Positions 26,499 to 36,478 of a DNA stretch of 64,000 nucleotides are shown one piece after another (the stretch's first letter is position 1; every line of letters begins with the position of its first letter). Position numbers and translations under genes: made by a program. The DNA is taken from positions 1-64,000 of the forward strand of contig JAPPNJ010000029.1 in assembly GCA_028818705.1 (NCBI GenBank). Direction: 5' to 3'. A model generated the notes under the pieces. It was not told the DNA's origin and searched no databases. It was given only the letters and a program-made list of their open reading frames with translations. This DNA is from Candidatus Poribacteria bacterium (GTDB lineage: Bacteria; Poribacteria; WGA-4E; WGA-3G).

Positions 26499-27035
26499 AT
26501 GCGAATTCGCTCGACAACGATTTTAGCCGTTCGCCGCGACGCGGAGATAGCTATAGGCGGTGATGGCCAAGTGACTTTAGGCGATACAGCGATTAAACAC
26601 GGTGCACGAAAGATTCGTAAAATTCACGACGATAGGGTATTAATTGGTTTCGCGGGTTCCGCATCGGACGCAATCACCTTGTATGAAAATTTGGAGAAGA
26701 AGTTGCAACAGTATCGTGGGAATCTTCAGAAATCAGCAGTGGAACTCGCACGCGAGTGGCGGAGCGATAGGATACTGAGACAAGTAGATGCACTGATGAT
26801 TGCTATAGATGCCAACGATGGCTATCTGATTTCAGGGAATGGCGATGTGATTGCTCCGGACGACGATGTTCTTGCCATCGGTTCGGGTGCACCTATTGCC
26901 CTTGCAGCAGCGAAGGTTCTGATCAAACATTCGGACCTGACAGCCAAAGAGGTGATTTCAGAAGCACTTCAACTGACCAGCGAGATTTGCATTTATACGA
27001 ACGATCAAATTGAAATTGACACTATAGAGAAATAG
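26499..27035 (+). CDS. hslV: ATP-dependent protease peptidase subunit HslV
   Basis: After a five-residue prosegment (MRIRS) the chain reads TTILAVRRDAEIAIGGDGQV, placing the catalytic Thr nucleophile at the start of the mature protein. HGARKIRKI, GFAGSASDA and DDVLAIGSGAPIALAAAK are also family blocks. 178 aa, normal size. It forms the proteolytic double hexamer capped by HslU, encoded next. SD-like AAAGGAAAG is upstream. Confidence 0.97.
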   Translation: MRIRSTTILAVRRDAEIAIGGDGQVTLGDTAIKHGARKIRKIHDDRVLIGFAGSASDAITLYENLEKKLQQYRGNLQKSAVELAREWRSDRILRQVDALMIAIDANDGYLISGNGDVIAPDDDVLAIGSGAPIALAAAKVLIKHSDLTAKEVISEALQLTSEICIYTNDQIEIDTIEK

Positions 27036-27185
27036 CAAATCGCTTATCGCAAATAGCAGATAGCAAATCGCTTATCGTGTGTCGTCCATCGCGAAGAGTG
27101 AGTAGCGAATAGCTAATTGCGAATTGCGAAAAGTGAGCGGAGCGAACGATCTAATTGCTAACAGCGAACAGGGTTATAAGATAAC
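27036..27185. repeat. Degenerate GCAAATCGCTTATCGCAAATAG-type repeat
   Basis: A tract of stuttered units (AAATAGCAGATAGCAAATCG, GCGAATAGCTAATTGCGAATT) fills the spacer between hslV and hslU and is read through by the over-long track ORF of hslU. Confidence 0.6.
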
Positions 27186-27216
27186 TGATAGGCTTGATAA
27201 TTTTTGGAGGTTACCC

Positions 27217-28704
27217 TTGGAGAAATCGCATATAAAGAATGAAAAGAGTACTTTAGCGGATGCGCTTACACCACAGCAGATCGTTGCGGAGTTGGATAAG
27301 TATATTATTGGTCAGTTTGAGGCGAAACGTTCTGTTGCTATTGCCCTGCGGAACCGCGCCCGTCGGCAGATGTTAGCGGAGGACATGCAGGATGAGGTCG
27401 CACCGAAGAACATTATTATGATAGGTTCGACGGGTGTTGGCAAGACCGAGATTGCCAGAAGACTTGCGCGTCTGGTTGAGGCTCCTTTCATCAAGGTAGA
27501 AGCGTCGAAGTATACGGAGATCGGTTACGTTGGTCGTGATGTTGAATCGATGATTCGGGATCTAACAGAAACGGCTATTGGTCGTGTGAAGACTGAACAG
27601 ACGGATGCGGTAGAAGAGAAGGCACGAGAAGCGACGGAGGAACGTCTGCTCGATTACATTTTCCCGGTGCCACGTTCGTTGCAGCAGCGGCCGCGTTTAC
27701 AAGACGATACTCTTGACGAACCAGAGGAGGAGGAGGATGATGATCTTCTTCAACTTCCATTCGACCTTGGACCCGATCCCGAAGTAGAGGCAGAAGAGAC
27801 ACGAGAGAAAGAGCGTGACCGTTATCTGAAGACGCGGGAAAGATTTAGAGATTGGCTTCGTGAGGGGAGGCTTGAGGATAAACCTGTTGAAATTAATGTC
27901 AAGCATCAGAACATGCCGTTTGTGGAGATCTTCTCGCCAAGTGGTATTGAGGAGATGGACATCAATTTTAAGGACATGTTCAACAACATTCTACCGAGTC
28001 AGACGAAGAAACGTCGGGTGCCGGTGTCCGAGGCGCGCACAATCCTGATGCAAGAGGAAGCAGAAAAACTGATTGATATGGATGCGGTCATCGGTGAAGC
28101 GATTCTACGCGTTGAAAATTCGGGTATCGTGTTTTTGGATGAGATTGACAAGATTGCGGGTAGAGAGTCTCGGCACGGACCGGATGTCTCTCGCGAGGGT
28201 GTGCAGCGTGATATTCTTCCAATCGTCGAAGGTAGCACAGTGATGACGAAATATGGTGCGGTTCGGACTCACCATATTCTTTTCATCGCAGCAGGTGCGT
28301 TTCATGTGTCGAGTCCGTCAGACCTTATCCCAGAATTACAAGGACGTTTTCCGATTCGCGTGGAGTTGAAAAGCCTAAACAAAAATGATTTCAAATCTAT
28401 TTTGACGGAGCCGAAGAATGCGTTGGTGAAACAGTATGCGGCGCTGCTTCAGACGGAAGGGATAGAAGCCGAGATCACAGATGATGCGATAGACGAGATT
28501 GCTGCGCTTGCGTTTCAGGTGAATGAATCGGTTGAGGATATCGGTGCACGTCGACTCCATACGATTATGGAAAAACTTTTCGAGAACCTGTTTTTCGATG
28601 CGCCTGATCTTGATAAAAAAAGTATCACGATAGATGCAGCGTACGTCAGGTCAGAGTTATCAGAGATTGTGAAAGATCAGGATTTAAGTCGATATATCCT
28701 TTAA
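27217..28704 (+). CDS. hslU: ATP-dependent protease ATPase subunit HslU
   Basis: The track opens at 27124 in a repeat tract. A TTG at 27217 with GGAGG six nt upstream is the likely start and gives 495 aa beginning LEKSHIK. Motifs in order: [13 protein letters not shown], Walker [10 protein letters not shown] (about 70), the pore loop GYVGRDVES, a long acidic I-domain insertion (about 140-260, [13 protein letters not shown]), Walker [13 protein letters not shown] and the C-terminal tail LSRYIL that docks into HslV. It unfolds substrates for HslV. Confidence 0.97.
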   Translation: MEKSHIKNEKSTLADALTPQQIVAELDKYIIGQFEAKRSVAIALRNRARRQMLAEDMQDEVAPKNIIMIGSTGVGKTEIARRLARLVEAPFIKVEASKYTEIGYVGRDVESMIRDLTETAIGRVKTEQTDAVEEKAREATEERLLDYIFPVPRSLQQRPRLQDDTLDEPEEEEDDDLLQLPFDLGPDPEVEAEETREKERDRYLKTRERFRDWLREGRLEDKPVEINVKHQNMPFVEIFSPSGIEEMDINFKDMFNNILPSQTKKRRVPVSEARTILMQEEAEKLIDMDAVIGEAILRVENSGIVFLDEIDKIAGRESRHGPDVSREGVQRDILPIVEGSTVMTKYGAVRTHHILFIAAGAFHVSSPSDLIPELQGRFPIRVELKSLNKNDFKSILTEPKNALVKQYAALLQTEGIEAEITDDAIDEIAALAFQVNESVEDIGARRLHTIMEKLFENLFFDAPDLDKKSITIDAAYVRSELSEIVKDQDLSRYIL

Positions 28705-28939
28705 TAGTTGTCAGTCGTTAGTACGGATTACTGCGTAATCCTTTCAGTTATCAGTATAGAGACTTTGCGGAATTCAAGTATATCGTCCTGCTTCAAGGCT
28801 TAACTGATAACCGATAACTGGTAATAGTTGTCAGTCGTTAGTACGGATTACTGCGTAATCCTTTCGGTTATCAGTACAGAAACTTTGCGAAATTCAAGTA
28901 TATCGTCCTGCTTCAAGGCTTAACTGATAACTCATAATG
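28702..28939. repeat. Tandem duplication of a 120-bp CAGTTA-type element
   Basis: Unit 1 at 28702-28821 and unit 2 from 28822 are nearly identical, offset by 120 bp. Each has the hairpin GGATTAC-TGC-GTAATCC, left arm TTATCAGT and right arm CTTAACTGATAAC. The second unit runs into the ATG of the WD40 gene at 28937. Confidence 0.9.
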
Positions 28940-30202
28940 GCACGCACATTTCACCTTTTTACCCTTCTATTTATTTATAGCTTGTTCCTATCCAAGGGCT
29001 TCGCACAAAATACAGTGCAGTGGCACCTGCCTGATAGTGACAAAGCACCCCTCGGTTCAACAGCAATAAACGCTCTAACTTTTTCTGCTGATGGCTCACA
29101 ACTCGCTGTCGCAAGCGGAAATGGTATTGCGTTATACGATACCTACACTGGAGAGGTACTAACGCTGCTTCCTCTGCTGATGGCTGATGTAACAGCATTG
29201 GCACTCTCACCTGCCAGAGAGGAAGATGGTGAGCAAACAATCGCGAGTGCGGGTGAAGATGCGACCGTCCGTCTTTGGGATGCCCGCACCGGTGAACACG
29301 GGGCGGATTTCATAGGACACACCGACCCGGTTGTATCTTTAAAATTCTCATCAGATGGTAACACCCTTGCTAGCGGTAGTTTCAAAGAGATTCGTTTGTG
29401 GAACTTAACCTTGGGTGAGGTGTCCCGTACCACAGTTCTTCAGGGGCACCGGGATATGGTTACCACGTTGGCATTCTCACCGGACAGCAAGACCCTTGCC
29501 AGCACCAGTTTTTATGGCACAATTTTGTTGTGGGATGTAGAAACGGGTCGGCTCCGCTATAGTCTCCCTGCACATACAGGTTCGATCCAAACGCTCGCCT
29601 TTTCTCCTGATAATGAAATTTTAGCAAGCGGTGGCTATTGGAACCCGGATGCTGAGAGTACAATCTCCCTATGGAGTCCACACACCGGTCAACTGCTTGC
29701 AACCTTTGAAGATCATACTGCGCCCGTTTTTGCTTTAGCATTCTCACCGGATATTCAAGGTGTTTATGGTAGGACACTCGCCAGTGCGGGTTGGGCTAAC
29801 GCAATTCATATCTGGAATCCATACACTGGAGCATTACGGACAATTTTTGAGGGTGATGCCGCCCCGGTTATTGCGTTGGCGTTCCTATCGGATACGCACG
29901 GTAATTATAGCGAAGCGTTTGCGAGTGTGAGTCTCGACGGCACAATCGAAGTGCGGTCTCTGGAGCCTGTGGAAACCTCAAACCAACAGCGGAATGCGCG
30001 TGTGGCAAATGTAATACAAGGAATGAATTTAGTCTATTCCCAGACTAAATCCCGTGGAGATGTTAACAGTGATGGTGTTGTGAACATCTTGGATCTGACT
30101 TTTGTTGCCTCACGTTTTGGAGAGAATTCGCCGGATCTTAATGGTGATGGTATTGTCAACATTTTGGATTTGATTCTCGTTGCACAGGATATTGGAAAAT
30201 AA
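28937..30202 (+). CDS. Secreted WD40 beta-propeller protein with C-terminal dockerin-like module (7 repeats)
   Basis: A signal peptide (TFHLFTLLFIYSLFLSKGFA) is followed by seven WD40 units that can be counted by eye (FSPDSKTLAST...ILLWDVETG type), enough for one closed propeller. A short linker leads to a C-terminal module of two Ca-binding half-repeats, DVNSDGVVNILDLTFVASRF and DLNGDGIVNILDLILVAQDI, as in type I dockerins. 421 aa. First of three consecutive paralogues on this strand. Extracellular scaffold or binding protein is the likely role; no cohesin partner is seen in the window. Confidence 0.88.
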   Translation: MARTFHLFTLLFIYSLFLSKGFAQNTVQWHLPDSDKAPLGSTAINALTFSADGSQLAVASGNGIALYDTYTGEVLTLLPLLMADVTALALSPAREEDGEQTIASAGEDATVRLWDARTGEHGADFIGHTDPVVSLKFSSDGNTLASGSFKEIRLWNLTLGEVSRTTVLQGHRDMVTTLAFSPDSKTLASTSFYGTILLWDVETGRLRYSLPAHTGSIQTLAFSPDNEILASGGYWNPDAESTISLWSPHTGQLLATFEDHTAPVFALAFSPDIQGVYGRTLASAGWANAIHIWNPYTGALRTIFEGDAAPVIALAFLSDTHGNYSEAFASVSLDGTIEVRSLEPVETSNQQRNARVANVIQGMNLVYSQTKSRGDVNSDGVVNILDLTFVASRFGENSPDLNGDGIVNILDLILVAQDIGK

Positions 30203-30259
30203 AAGCTGCATCTCCCACGACCAGTAGACTCACCATGTTTTCTAAGGAGGTAACGAGCC

Positions 30260-32353
30260 ATGCGGAACCTTATCCTCGCCCTTCTGTTGGTACCGATCCT
30301 GTTTCTGTCAAGTGGCTACACCCAAGATTATGCTCAGATAGGCTTGCCGGGAGGCGCGAAGCACCGCATTGGGAAAGGGTATATAACCGATATTAAGTTT
30401 TCACCTAATGGAGACTTAATTGCTGTTGCGAGCTCTATCGGTGTGTGGCTCTATAATAGGCACACCGGCGCAGAGGTTGCCCTACTTACGGGGCATACGG
30501 CGTCAGTCTTGAGTGTGGCATTTTCACCAGATGGTCGGACCCTCGCCAGTGGCAGTTCGGATACTACAATCCGTCTGTGGGATGTAAAAACTGGACAACA
30601 TAAAATTTCCCTCACACAGCATACATACAGCATCTGGGCTGTGGCATTCTCGCCGGATGGGCGAACCCTTGCCAGTAGCAGCCGTGGCTCCATTCGTTTA
30701 TGGGACATGGAAACCGGTCAGCACATGGCACGTCTAAAAGCACATACGGGTCGGGCTAAGGCTATAGCGTTCTCTCCAGATGGCAGCATCCTTGCCAATG
30801 GCGGGCAGGAGTTACCACTTACAAGCAACAATCATTTCATACAGCTGTGGGATGTCGCCACCAGCCAACACCTCGCGACGCTTGAAGGGCATACGTCTGA
30901 GATTGAAGCCGTAGCGTTTTCTCCTGATGGCAAAACGCTTGTCAGTGCGAGTTGGGACAGTACAATTCGCTTGTGGGATGCAAATACTGGGAGTCAGTTA
31001 TCAACTTTCATGGAGGGTTCGGAGTGGCTCACAGCAGTGGCGTTTTCCTCAAATGGCAAAAACCTCATCAGTGGCAGACGACGCGGCGCAATCCAATTGT
31101 GGGACGCGGACACTGGACAACATATCAGGACCCTAAGTACCCATACGCAAGAAGTCACTGATGTTACGTTTTCCGCCGATGGTACATCTTTTATCAGTGC
31201 CAGTCTTGATGGAACGATTGGCTTTTGGAACACAGGTGCTGAAGAAGTCGAAAAAATCACACTAAAAGGGCATGCGGCTGGGATTACTGCCATGGCACTC
31301 TCCCCGAACGGCGGTGTTCTTGTGAGTGGGAGTTGGGATCCCCCGATTCTCTTGTGGCGTACAGATACCGCACAACTACAGGGAACGCTAAAAGGACATA
31401 CAAACGGAGTTAATGCGTTAGCATTCTCCCCGGATGGGAAGATTCTCGCCAGTGTGAGTGATGATAAGACAATCCGGTTGTGGGATATGTATACCGAGCA
31501 ATTGCCACTCATTGTTGATTCGCAACCGCGAGCAATTCTCGCAGAGCAGGCGAACGGATTTGGTGCAGTTGCGTTTTCTCCCGATGGGACAATCCTTGCC
31601 AATAGTGGGAAGGACAGGATTCAATTGTGGAATGTCCGTACTGGGCAACAACAGGCAATACTTGAGACACACACAGAAACTGCCGGTTCTCTTGCATTCT
31701 CCCCAGATGGTAAAACCCTCGCCGGTGGTGGTCGGGACGGGGCGATTCGATTGTGGGATCCAGAAACCGGAGAACTGAAGACCACGCTTGGGGATATCCG
31801 TCGTTTTTGGCGAACGGGGACAGTTGTAACGTTCTCTCCGGATGGAAACGTTCTCGCCAGTGCTGGGTATCAGGGAATTCGGTTATGGGATCCAAATACC
31901 GGTGCTCATCTTTTCACCCTCGATGGTGGACATACGGATGATGTCTATTCCCTGGCGTTTTCGCCGGACGGTAAAACGCTTGCCAGTGGTGGTAATGACA
32001 ATACAGTTATCCTGTGGGGTGTCGCCACCGGTCGCTACCAGAGCGCCCTTGAAGGACATACGCGCGGCATCAGTGCTTTGGCGTTCTCTCCAGATGGCGG
32101 GACACTTATAAGCGGGAGCTGGGATGGCACGATTCTCCTCTGGGAGGTCACGTCTTCCGAGAGCGATTCGTCGTTGATACAGGTCTCGCAGACCCTATGG
32201 GATGTTAATAGCGATGGGGTCGTTAATGTCCAAGACTTGACACTCGTTGCCTCTGGTTTTGGACAGGATTCACCTGACATCAACGGTGATGGTGTCGTCA
32301 ACATCCTTGATCTGACGCTTGTGGCGGGTCATCTTTCTGAGGAGGTAGAGTAG
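30260..32353 (+). CDS. Secreted WD40 double-propeller protein with dockerin-like module (14 repeats)
   Basis: A signal peptide (RNLILALLLVPILFLSSGYT) and an N-terminal unit (KGYITDIKFSPNGDLIAVAS) are followed by further WD units, fourteen in all, with the LAFSPDGKTLASGG...IRLWD signature. Fourteen is twice seven, so two propellers are expected. The C-terminal module is DVNSDGVVNVQDLTLVASGF plus DINGDGVVNILDLTLVAGHL. AAGGAGG lies 9 nt before the ATG. 697 aa. Very regular repeats suggest recent amplification. Confidence 0.9.
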   Translation: MRNLILALLLVPILFLSSGYTQDYAQIGLPGGAKHRIGKGYITDIKFSPNGDLIAVASSIGVWLYNRHTGAEVALLTGHTASVLSVAFSPDGRTLASGSSDTTIRLWDVKTGQHKISLTQHTYSIWAVAFSPDGRTLASSSRGSIRLWDMETGQHMARLKAHTGRAKAIAFSPDGSILANGGQELPLTSNNHFIQLWDVATSQHLATLEGHTSEIEAVAFSPDGKTLVSASWDSTIRLWDANTGSQLSTFMEGSEWLTAVAFSSNGKNLISGRRRGAIQLWDADTGQHIRTLSTHTQEVTDVTFSADGTSFISASLDGTIGFWNTGAEEVEKITLKGHAAGITAMALSPNGGVLVSGSWDPPILLWRTDTAQLQGTLKGHTNGVNALAFSPDGKILASVSDDKTIRLWDMYTEQLPLIVDSQPRAILAEQANGFGAVAFSPDGTILANSGKDRIQLWNVRTGQQQAILETHTETAGSLAFSPDGKTLAGGGRDGAIRLWDPETGELKTTLGDIRRFWRTGTVVTFSPDGNVLASAGYQGIRLWDPNTGAHLFTLDGGHTDDVYSLAFSPDGKTLASGGNDNTVILWGVATGRYQSALEGHTRGISALAFSPDGGTLISGSWDGTILLWEVTSSESDSSLIQVSQTLWDVNSDGVVNVQDLTLVASGFGQDSPDINGDGVVNILDLTLVAGHLSEEVE

Positions 32354-32354
32354 A

Positions 32355-34439
32355 ATGCAAAAGATACGAGTTCTCTTTTTTAGCATTTTTCTGGTGTTTG
32401 CTTTTGTTCTGTTTTTACATGAAGGTTTCACCGAAGATTCCAGACGGTGGCATTTACCTGAAGGTGCCAGGGCACGCCTCGGTAAAGGTAGCCCGACTGA
32501 TGTCCAGTTTTCACCAGATGGCACCCAGATAGCAGTAGCGAGTACCATAGGTATCTGGCTCTATGATGCACAAACGGACCAAGAAACGAATTTACTCACG
32601 GATCATAGGCGTGGCATCCGGTCGTGTGCGTATTCACCCGATGGGACGGTACTTGCTGGTGGTGGAACGGACGGGACTGTTCTTTTATGGGATGTGAACA
32701 CCGGGCAGTTGGTCACTACGCTTAAAGGACATGAACGCTGGGTCATAACGCTGGCGTTTTCTCCGGACGGTAAAACACTTGCGAGTGGCGCGGATTATGA
32801 GGACATCGTTCAGTTGTGGGATGTCGCTACTGCCCAACATCGTGCGACCTTTACGGGACATACGGAAGGTATCAGGACTGTGGTGTTTTCACCCGATGGT
32901 AGGACGCTTGCGAGTGGGAGTCGAGATGGCACGATTCGATTATGGGATGTCGTTACTGGTGAACACAATGTTATTCTCGTGGGATCTCAAGTCTTGACTG
33001 TGGCGTTTTCGCCGGATGGGAAAACGCTCGTTAACGGAGATAGGGGCAATAGAATTCAGTTGTGGGATATGGACACGCGCCAGCCGCGCTGGAGTTTCAT
33101 TGAACCTACACAGATTGTTTCTGCTGTTGCGTTCTCACCGGATGGGACGCTTCTTGCCAGCGAGAGTGAAAATGACGCAATTCGCTTGTCGGATGCAGAC
33201 ACCGGTCAGCAAAGAGCAATCCTCACTGCACATACTCGACCGATCCGTTCCCTCGTGTTTTCACCGGATAGCAGAACATTGGTCAGTGTGAGTGAGGACG
33301 ACACGGTTCGATTGTGGGACGTTGGCATCCAACGAGGACCTATCACCGTTGATTCCCAACTGAAGGCTACTTTCCATGCCTATCCAACGTTCGTCACTGC
33401 CCTCGCCTTCTCTTCAGATGGTAGGACGCTTGTGAGTGGGAGCGAGGACGGTGTACTGCGTCTATGGAATACAGACACAGCAGAACAGCAAGGATCTGTC
33501 TTCGTAGATGATAAGCGTTGGGTTAGGGCAGCAGCATTTTTACCGGATGGCGGGACTTTTATTAGTGCGGGTTATGATGGAACCGTTCGCTTCTGGAATA
33601 CAACAGGCGAAAAACGACCTCCGCTTGCGCTGCAGGATTTGTTCACTGTGGGCACGGCATTTTCACCGGATGGTAGAATCCTCGCGAGTGAAAACGAACA
33701 TAGTACAATTTCTCTGTGGGATCTAACAACCGGAGAACACCGCGCAGCCCTTGAAGGTCATATACACTGGGTAAAGGTGTTGGCGTTCTCGCCAGATGGC
33801 AAGACACTCGCAAGTGGGGGCGGAGACAGTGCTATTCTCCTGTGGGATGTCAGTACAGGGCAGCACCGTGCGACGCTTGGCAAGCAAGATTCAACCCAAG
33901 GGCGTAGGGATGATGTTTATGCGTTGGCGTTCTCGTCGGATAATAAAACCTTGGCACGTGGTGGTGCTTATGGACCGATTCAACTGTGGGATGCGAACAC
34001 CCAACAACGACTTTCAACTCTCAGAGGACATACAGGCGAGGTTGATGCCTTAGCATTTTCGCCGGATGGCGGCACGCTTGCGAGTGGTAGTTGGGACGGC
34101 ACGATTCTATTGTGGGATGCAACCGCTTTCCTGACAGACGAGCCTCAGGATTCGCCTACGGCTATCCTCAAAGGGCATGCAGGAGATGTTATACACTTGG
34201 TTTTCTCACCGGATGGCGGCACGCTTGCGAGTGGTAGTTCAGATGGCACTATTCTACTGTGGGAGATTACATCCGTTTTGACACAAACCGCTTCGGATGT
34301 TAACGGGGACGGTATTGTAAATATCCTTGATCTGACCTTTGTTGCTTCAAGTTTTGGGGAGAATTCGCCGGATCTTAATGGTGATGGTGTTGTAAACATT
34401 TTGGATTTGGTACTCGTTGCGCAGTACATCACGGAATAG
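32355..34439 (+). CDS. Secreted WD40 double-propeller protein with dockerin-like module, third paralogue
   Basis: The ATG lies one base after the TAG of the previous gene, with its GGAGG inside that gene, so translation is coupled. A hydrophobic signal (IRVLFFSIFLVFAFVLFLHE) precedes fourteen WD40 units and the module DVNGDGIVNILDLTFVASSF/DLNGDGVVNILDLVLVAQYI. 694 aa. The start of the mature protein (KGSPTDVQFSPDGTQIAVAS) parallels the second paralogue. The DNA of its dockerin-like module is much closer to that of the first gene than the propellers are, which hints at gene conversion. Confidence 0.9.
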   Translation: MQKIRVLFFSIFLVFAFVLFLHEGFTEDSRRWHLPEGARARLGKGSPTDVQFSPDGTQIAVASTIGIWLYDAQTDQETNLLTDHRRGIRSCAYSPDGTVLAGGGTDGTVLLWDVNTGQLVTTLKGHERWVITLAFSPDGKTLASGADYEDIVQLWDVATAQHRATFTGHTEGIRTVVFSPDGRTLASGSRDGTIRLWDVVTGEHNVILVGSQVLTVAFSPDGKTLVNGDRGNRIQLWDMDTRQPRWSFIEPTQIVSAVAFSPDGTLLASESENDAIRLSDADTGQQRAILTAHTRPIRSLVFSPDSRTLVSVSEDDTVRLWDVGIQRGPITVDSQLKATFHAYPTFVTALAFSSDGRTLVSGSEDGVLRLWNTDTAEQQGSVFVDDKRWVRAAAFLPDGGTFISAGYDGTVRFWNTTGEKRPPLALQDLFTVGTAFSPDGRILASENEHSTISLWDLTTGEHRAALEGHIHWVKVLAFSPDGKTLASGGGDSAILLWDVSTGQHRATLGKQDSTQGRRDDVYALAFSSDNKTLARGGAYGPIQLWDANTQQRLSTLRGHTGEVDALAFSPDGGTLASGSWDGTILLWDATAFLTDEPQDSPTAILKGHAGDVIHLVFSPDGGTLASGSSDGTILLWEITSVLTQTASDVNGDGIVNILDLTFVASSFGENSPDLNGDGVVNILDLVLVAQYITE

Positions 34440-34445
34440 AGTGAT

Positions 34446-34529
34446 AGACTATCAGCGGTCAGCCACAAATCGCTCTGGCTGATGGCTGAAGGTGGAGCGT
34501 AGCGGAACGTCCTGATGACTGAAAGCCAT
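34446..34529. repeat. Short CAGTTA-related palindrome
   Basis: CAGCGGTCAGCC, 12-nt loop, GGCTGATGGCTGAAGG, then GTGGAGCGTAGCGGAACGTC. Same arm-and-extension plan as the longer elements at 43373 and 56379. Confidence 0.55.
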
Positions 34530-34537
34530 TTTGCAAC

Positions 34538-34566
34538 TTGACATGACCCCTATTTTGTGATAGAAT
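34538..34566 (+). promoter_or_regulatory. Sigma-70 promoter of the long sppA gene
   Basis: TTGACA (34538-34543), 17-nt spacer, TAGAAT (34561-34566), about 40 nt before the ATG at 34607. Separates this transcript from the WD40 genes. Confidence 0.85.
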
Positions 34567-34606
34567 AGCAGTGTTAAATTAAACGCGAAAAGAGAAGGAG
34601 AAATTG

Positions 34607-36475
34607 ATGAAATTGTCGAAGTCCGGCTTACAAATATGGACGTTTCTGCTCACATTGCTTATCCTCGTTTCGCCTGTGTTTGCCGAGGAACACGCAGCAG
34701 AAGAGATAACTTCCCCTGAAAAAAAATATGTGGAAGACGAGATTCTTCCAGCAAAGAAATACGTTGAATTCACGCTGAACGGTACATACGCTGATACCAA
34801 AGTCGCCAGTGCCTTTGGCACGTCCTCAACGAAGACACTGCGGGGACTCTTTAAGAAATTAGATGCACTCAAAACAGATGATAAGATCGCAGGGCTTATC
34901 TTCAAAATAGATAATGTTAGTATCGGGTGGGCAACACTCCAAGAAATTCGCAACAAACTTCGCGAGTTCCGGGAAGCAGGCAAAGAGACGGTCGGTTATC
35001 TGGAAGGCGGTGGGAATGACGAGTATTTGCTTGCCGCTGCGATGGACCGCGTCGTTTTAATGCCTGCTGGTGGTCTTAGTTTAACCGGGTTACGCGCCGA
35101 GGTCATGTTCTTTAAGGGGTTGTTGGATAAGTTAGATATCCAAGCGGATATGCTGGCGATGGGAAAATATAAATCGGGAGTCGAACCCTACATGCGCGAG
35201 GGCATGTCGGATGCTTTCCGTGAGTCGATGACGGCGGTACTTGATGATTTGTATACGCAGTTGCTGAGCCATGTCGCTGAAAGCCGAGAGGGTATGACTG
35301 TAACAGATGCGTCGGGTTTGATAGATCGCGGTCCATTCACAGCGGAGGAGGCGTTGCAGGCGGGATTGGTCGACGCCTTGCAGTATTACGACGAACTCGT
35401 AGCGGCACTGAAGGCAGCCTCCGAAGACGAAAATGTTAAAGTAGTCGAGCCGGACTTTGCGCGTAAACGCAAAGTGCCGAATATGAATAGTTTTGCTGGA
35501 CTCATGCAGCTGTTCAGCATGCTCAATCCACCTCAGCGCACACAGAGTGGTACAGTAAAGGATCGGATTGCGCTTATCTATGCCAATGGTCCCATCCTTC
35601 CTGATGTTGATGATTCGCTTTTTAGTGCAATGCAAGTAGTTACGCCGGATGCGTTAGCGAAAGCGTTCGGGAAAGTGCGTACCGACGATACCATTAAGGC
35701 AGTCGTGCTCCGCATAGATAGTCCAGGTGGCTCTGCGCTCGCTTCTGACCTGATTTGGCGGGAAGTAATGCTCACGCAACGCGAGAAACCGGTTGTTGTG
35801 TCGATGGGCGATGTCGCTGCATCGGGCGGTTACTATATCGCGATGGCGGCGGGGACGATCGTGGCGCACCCCAGCACACTGACAGGCTCAATTGGTGTTT
35901 TTGGTGGAAAACTGAACATGAAGGGGCTTTATAATAAGCTGGGTCTGACGAAGGAGATCATCACGCACGGGCAGAACGCTACCCTCTATTCGGATTATGG
36001 GAGCTTTACACCTACGGAGCGGGAACGCGTCGAGAAGATGATGAAAACGATCTATGGTGATTTTGTCCGTAAGGCGGCAGCAGGTAGAGGCAAATCCTTC
36101 GATGAAATTGATGAGATCGCACAGGGACGGGTCTGGACGGGTAAACAGGCGAAAGCACTCGGACTCGTTGATGAGCTCGGTGGGCTGGAGACTGCGCTAT
36201 CTATTGCCAAAGCGCAGGCGGGTTTTGCGGAGACGGACGAGGTTAAGCTTATCATATTGCCGAAACAGAAACCTTTTTTTGAGCAGCTTTTGGAGCGGAT
36301 GATCGAAGACGCGGAGGGTTCAGTCCAGCTTCCGCTACAATTGGCTGCCAATCATCCTGTGTTGTCGGTATTAGGGGCGCGGTGGGAGCACACTATCGTT
36401 TGGCTAAGCCTATTTGGTTTTGAAGATGGCATACGCGTTGTTACAATTTTACCTTACACTATTTTGATTCGATGA
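34607..36475 (+). CDS. sppA: Signal peptide peptidase SppA, 67K (two-domain) type
   Basis: A signal anchor (QIWTFLLTLLILVSPVFA) is followed by two S49 domains. The lysine general base is in the N-terminal domain (MGKYKSGVEPYMRE) and the serine nucleophile in the C-terminal domain (MGDVAASGGYYIAMAAGT), as in E. coli SppA. 622 aa from ATG 34607; the track uses the TTG just before it. GGAG lies six nt upstream. It differs in architecture from the short SppA at 4054. Acts at the membrane on signal peptides. Confidence 0.93.
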   Translation: MKLSKSGLQIWTFLLTLLILVSPVFAEEHAAEEITSPEKKYVEDEILPAKKYVEFTLNGTYADTKVASAFGTSSTKTLRGLFKKLDALKTDDKIAGLIFKIDNVSIGWATLQEIRNKLREFREAGKETVGYLEGGGNDEYLLAAAMDRVVLMPAGGLSLTGLRAEVMFFKGLLDKLDIQADMLAMGKYKSGVEPYMREGMSDAFRESMTAVLDDLYTQLLSHVAESREGMTVTDASGLIDRGPFTAEEALQAGLVDALQYYDELVAALKAASEDENVKVVEPDFARKRKVPNMNSFAGLMQLFSMLNPPQRTQSGTVKDRIALIYANGPILPDVDDSLFSAMQVVTPDALAKAFGKVRTDDTIKAVVLRIDSPGGSALASDLIWREVMLTQREKPVVVSMGDVAASGGYYIAMAAGTIVAHPSTLTGSIGVFGGKLNMKGLYNKLGLTKEIITHGQNATLYSDYGSFTPTERERVEKMMKTIYGDFVRKAAAGRGKSFDEIDEIAQGRVWTGKQAKALGLVDELGGLETALSIAKAQAGFAETDEVKLIILPKQKPFFEQLLERMIEDAEGSVQLPLQLAANHPVLSVLGARWEHTIVWLSLFGFEDGIRVVTILPYTILIR

Positions 36476-36478
36476 ACT

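Noticed and set aside
27124-27216. N-terminal extension of HslU in the track
   Set aside because: It is translated repeat; a TTG with GGAGG at the right distance marks the start at 27217.
30994-31602. 202-aa minus-strand ORF
   Set aside because: Shadow of the regular WD40 repeats; the periodic S-G-E-N-A pattern is the reverse reading of FSPDG codons.
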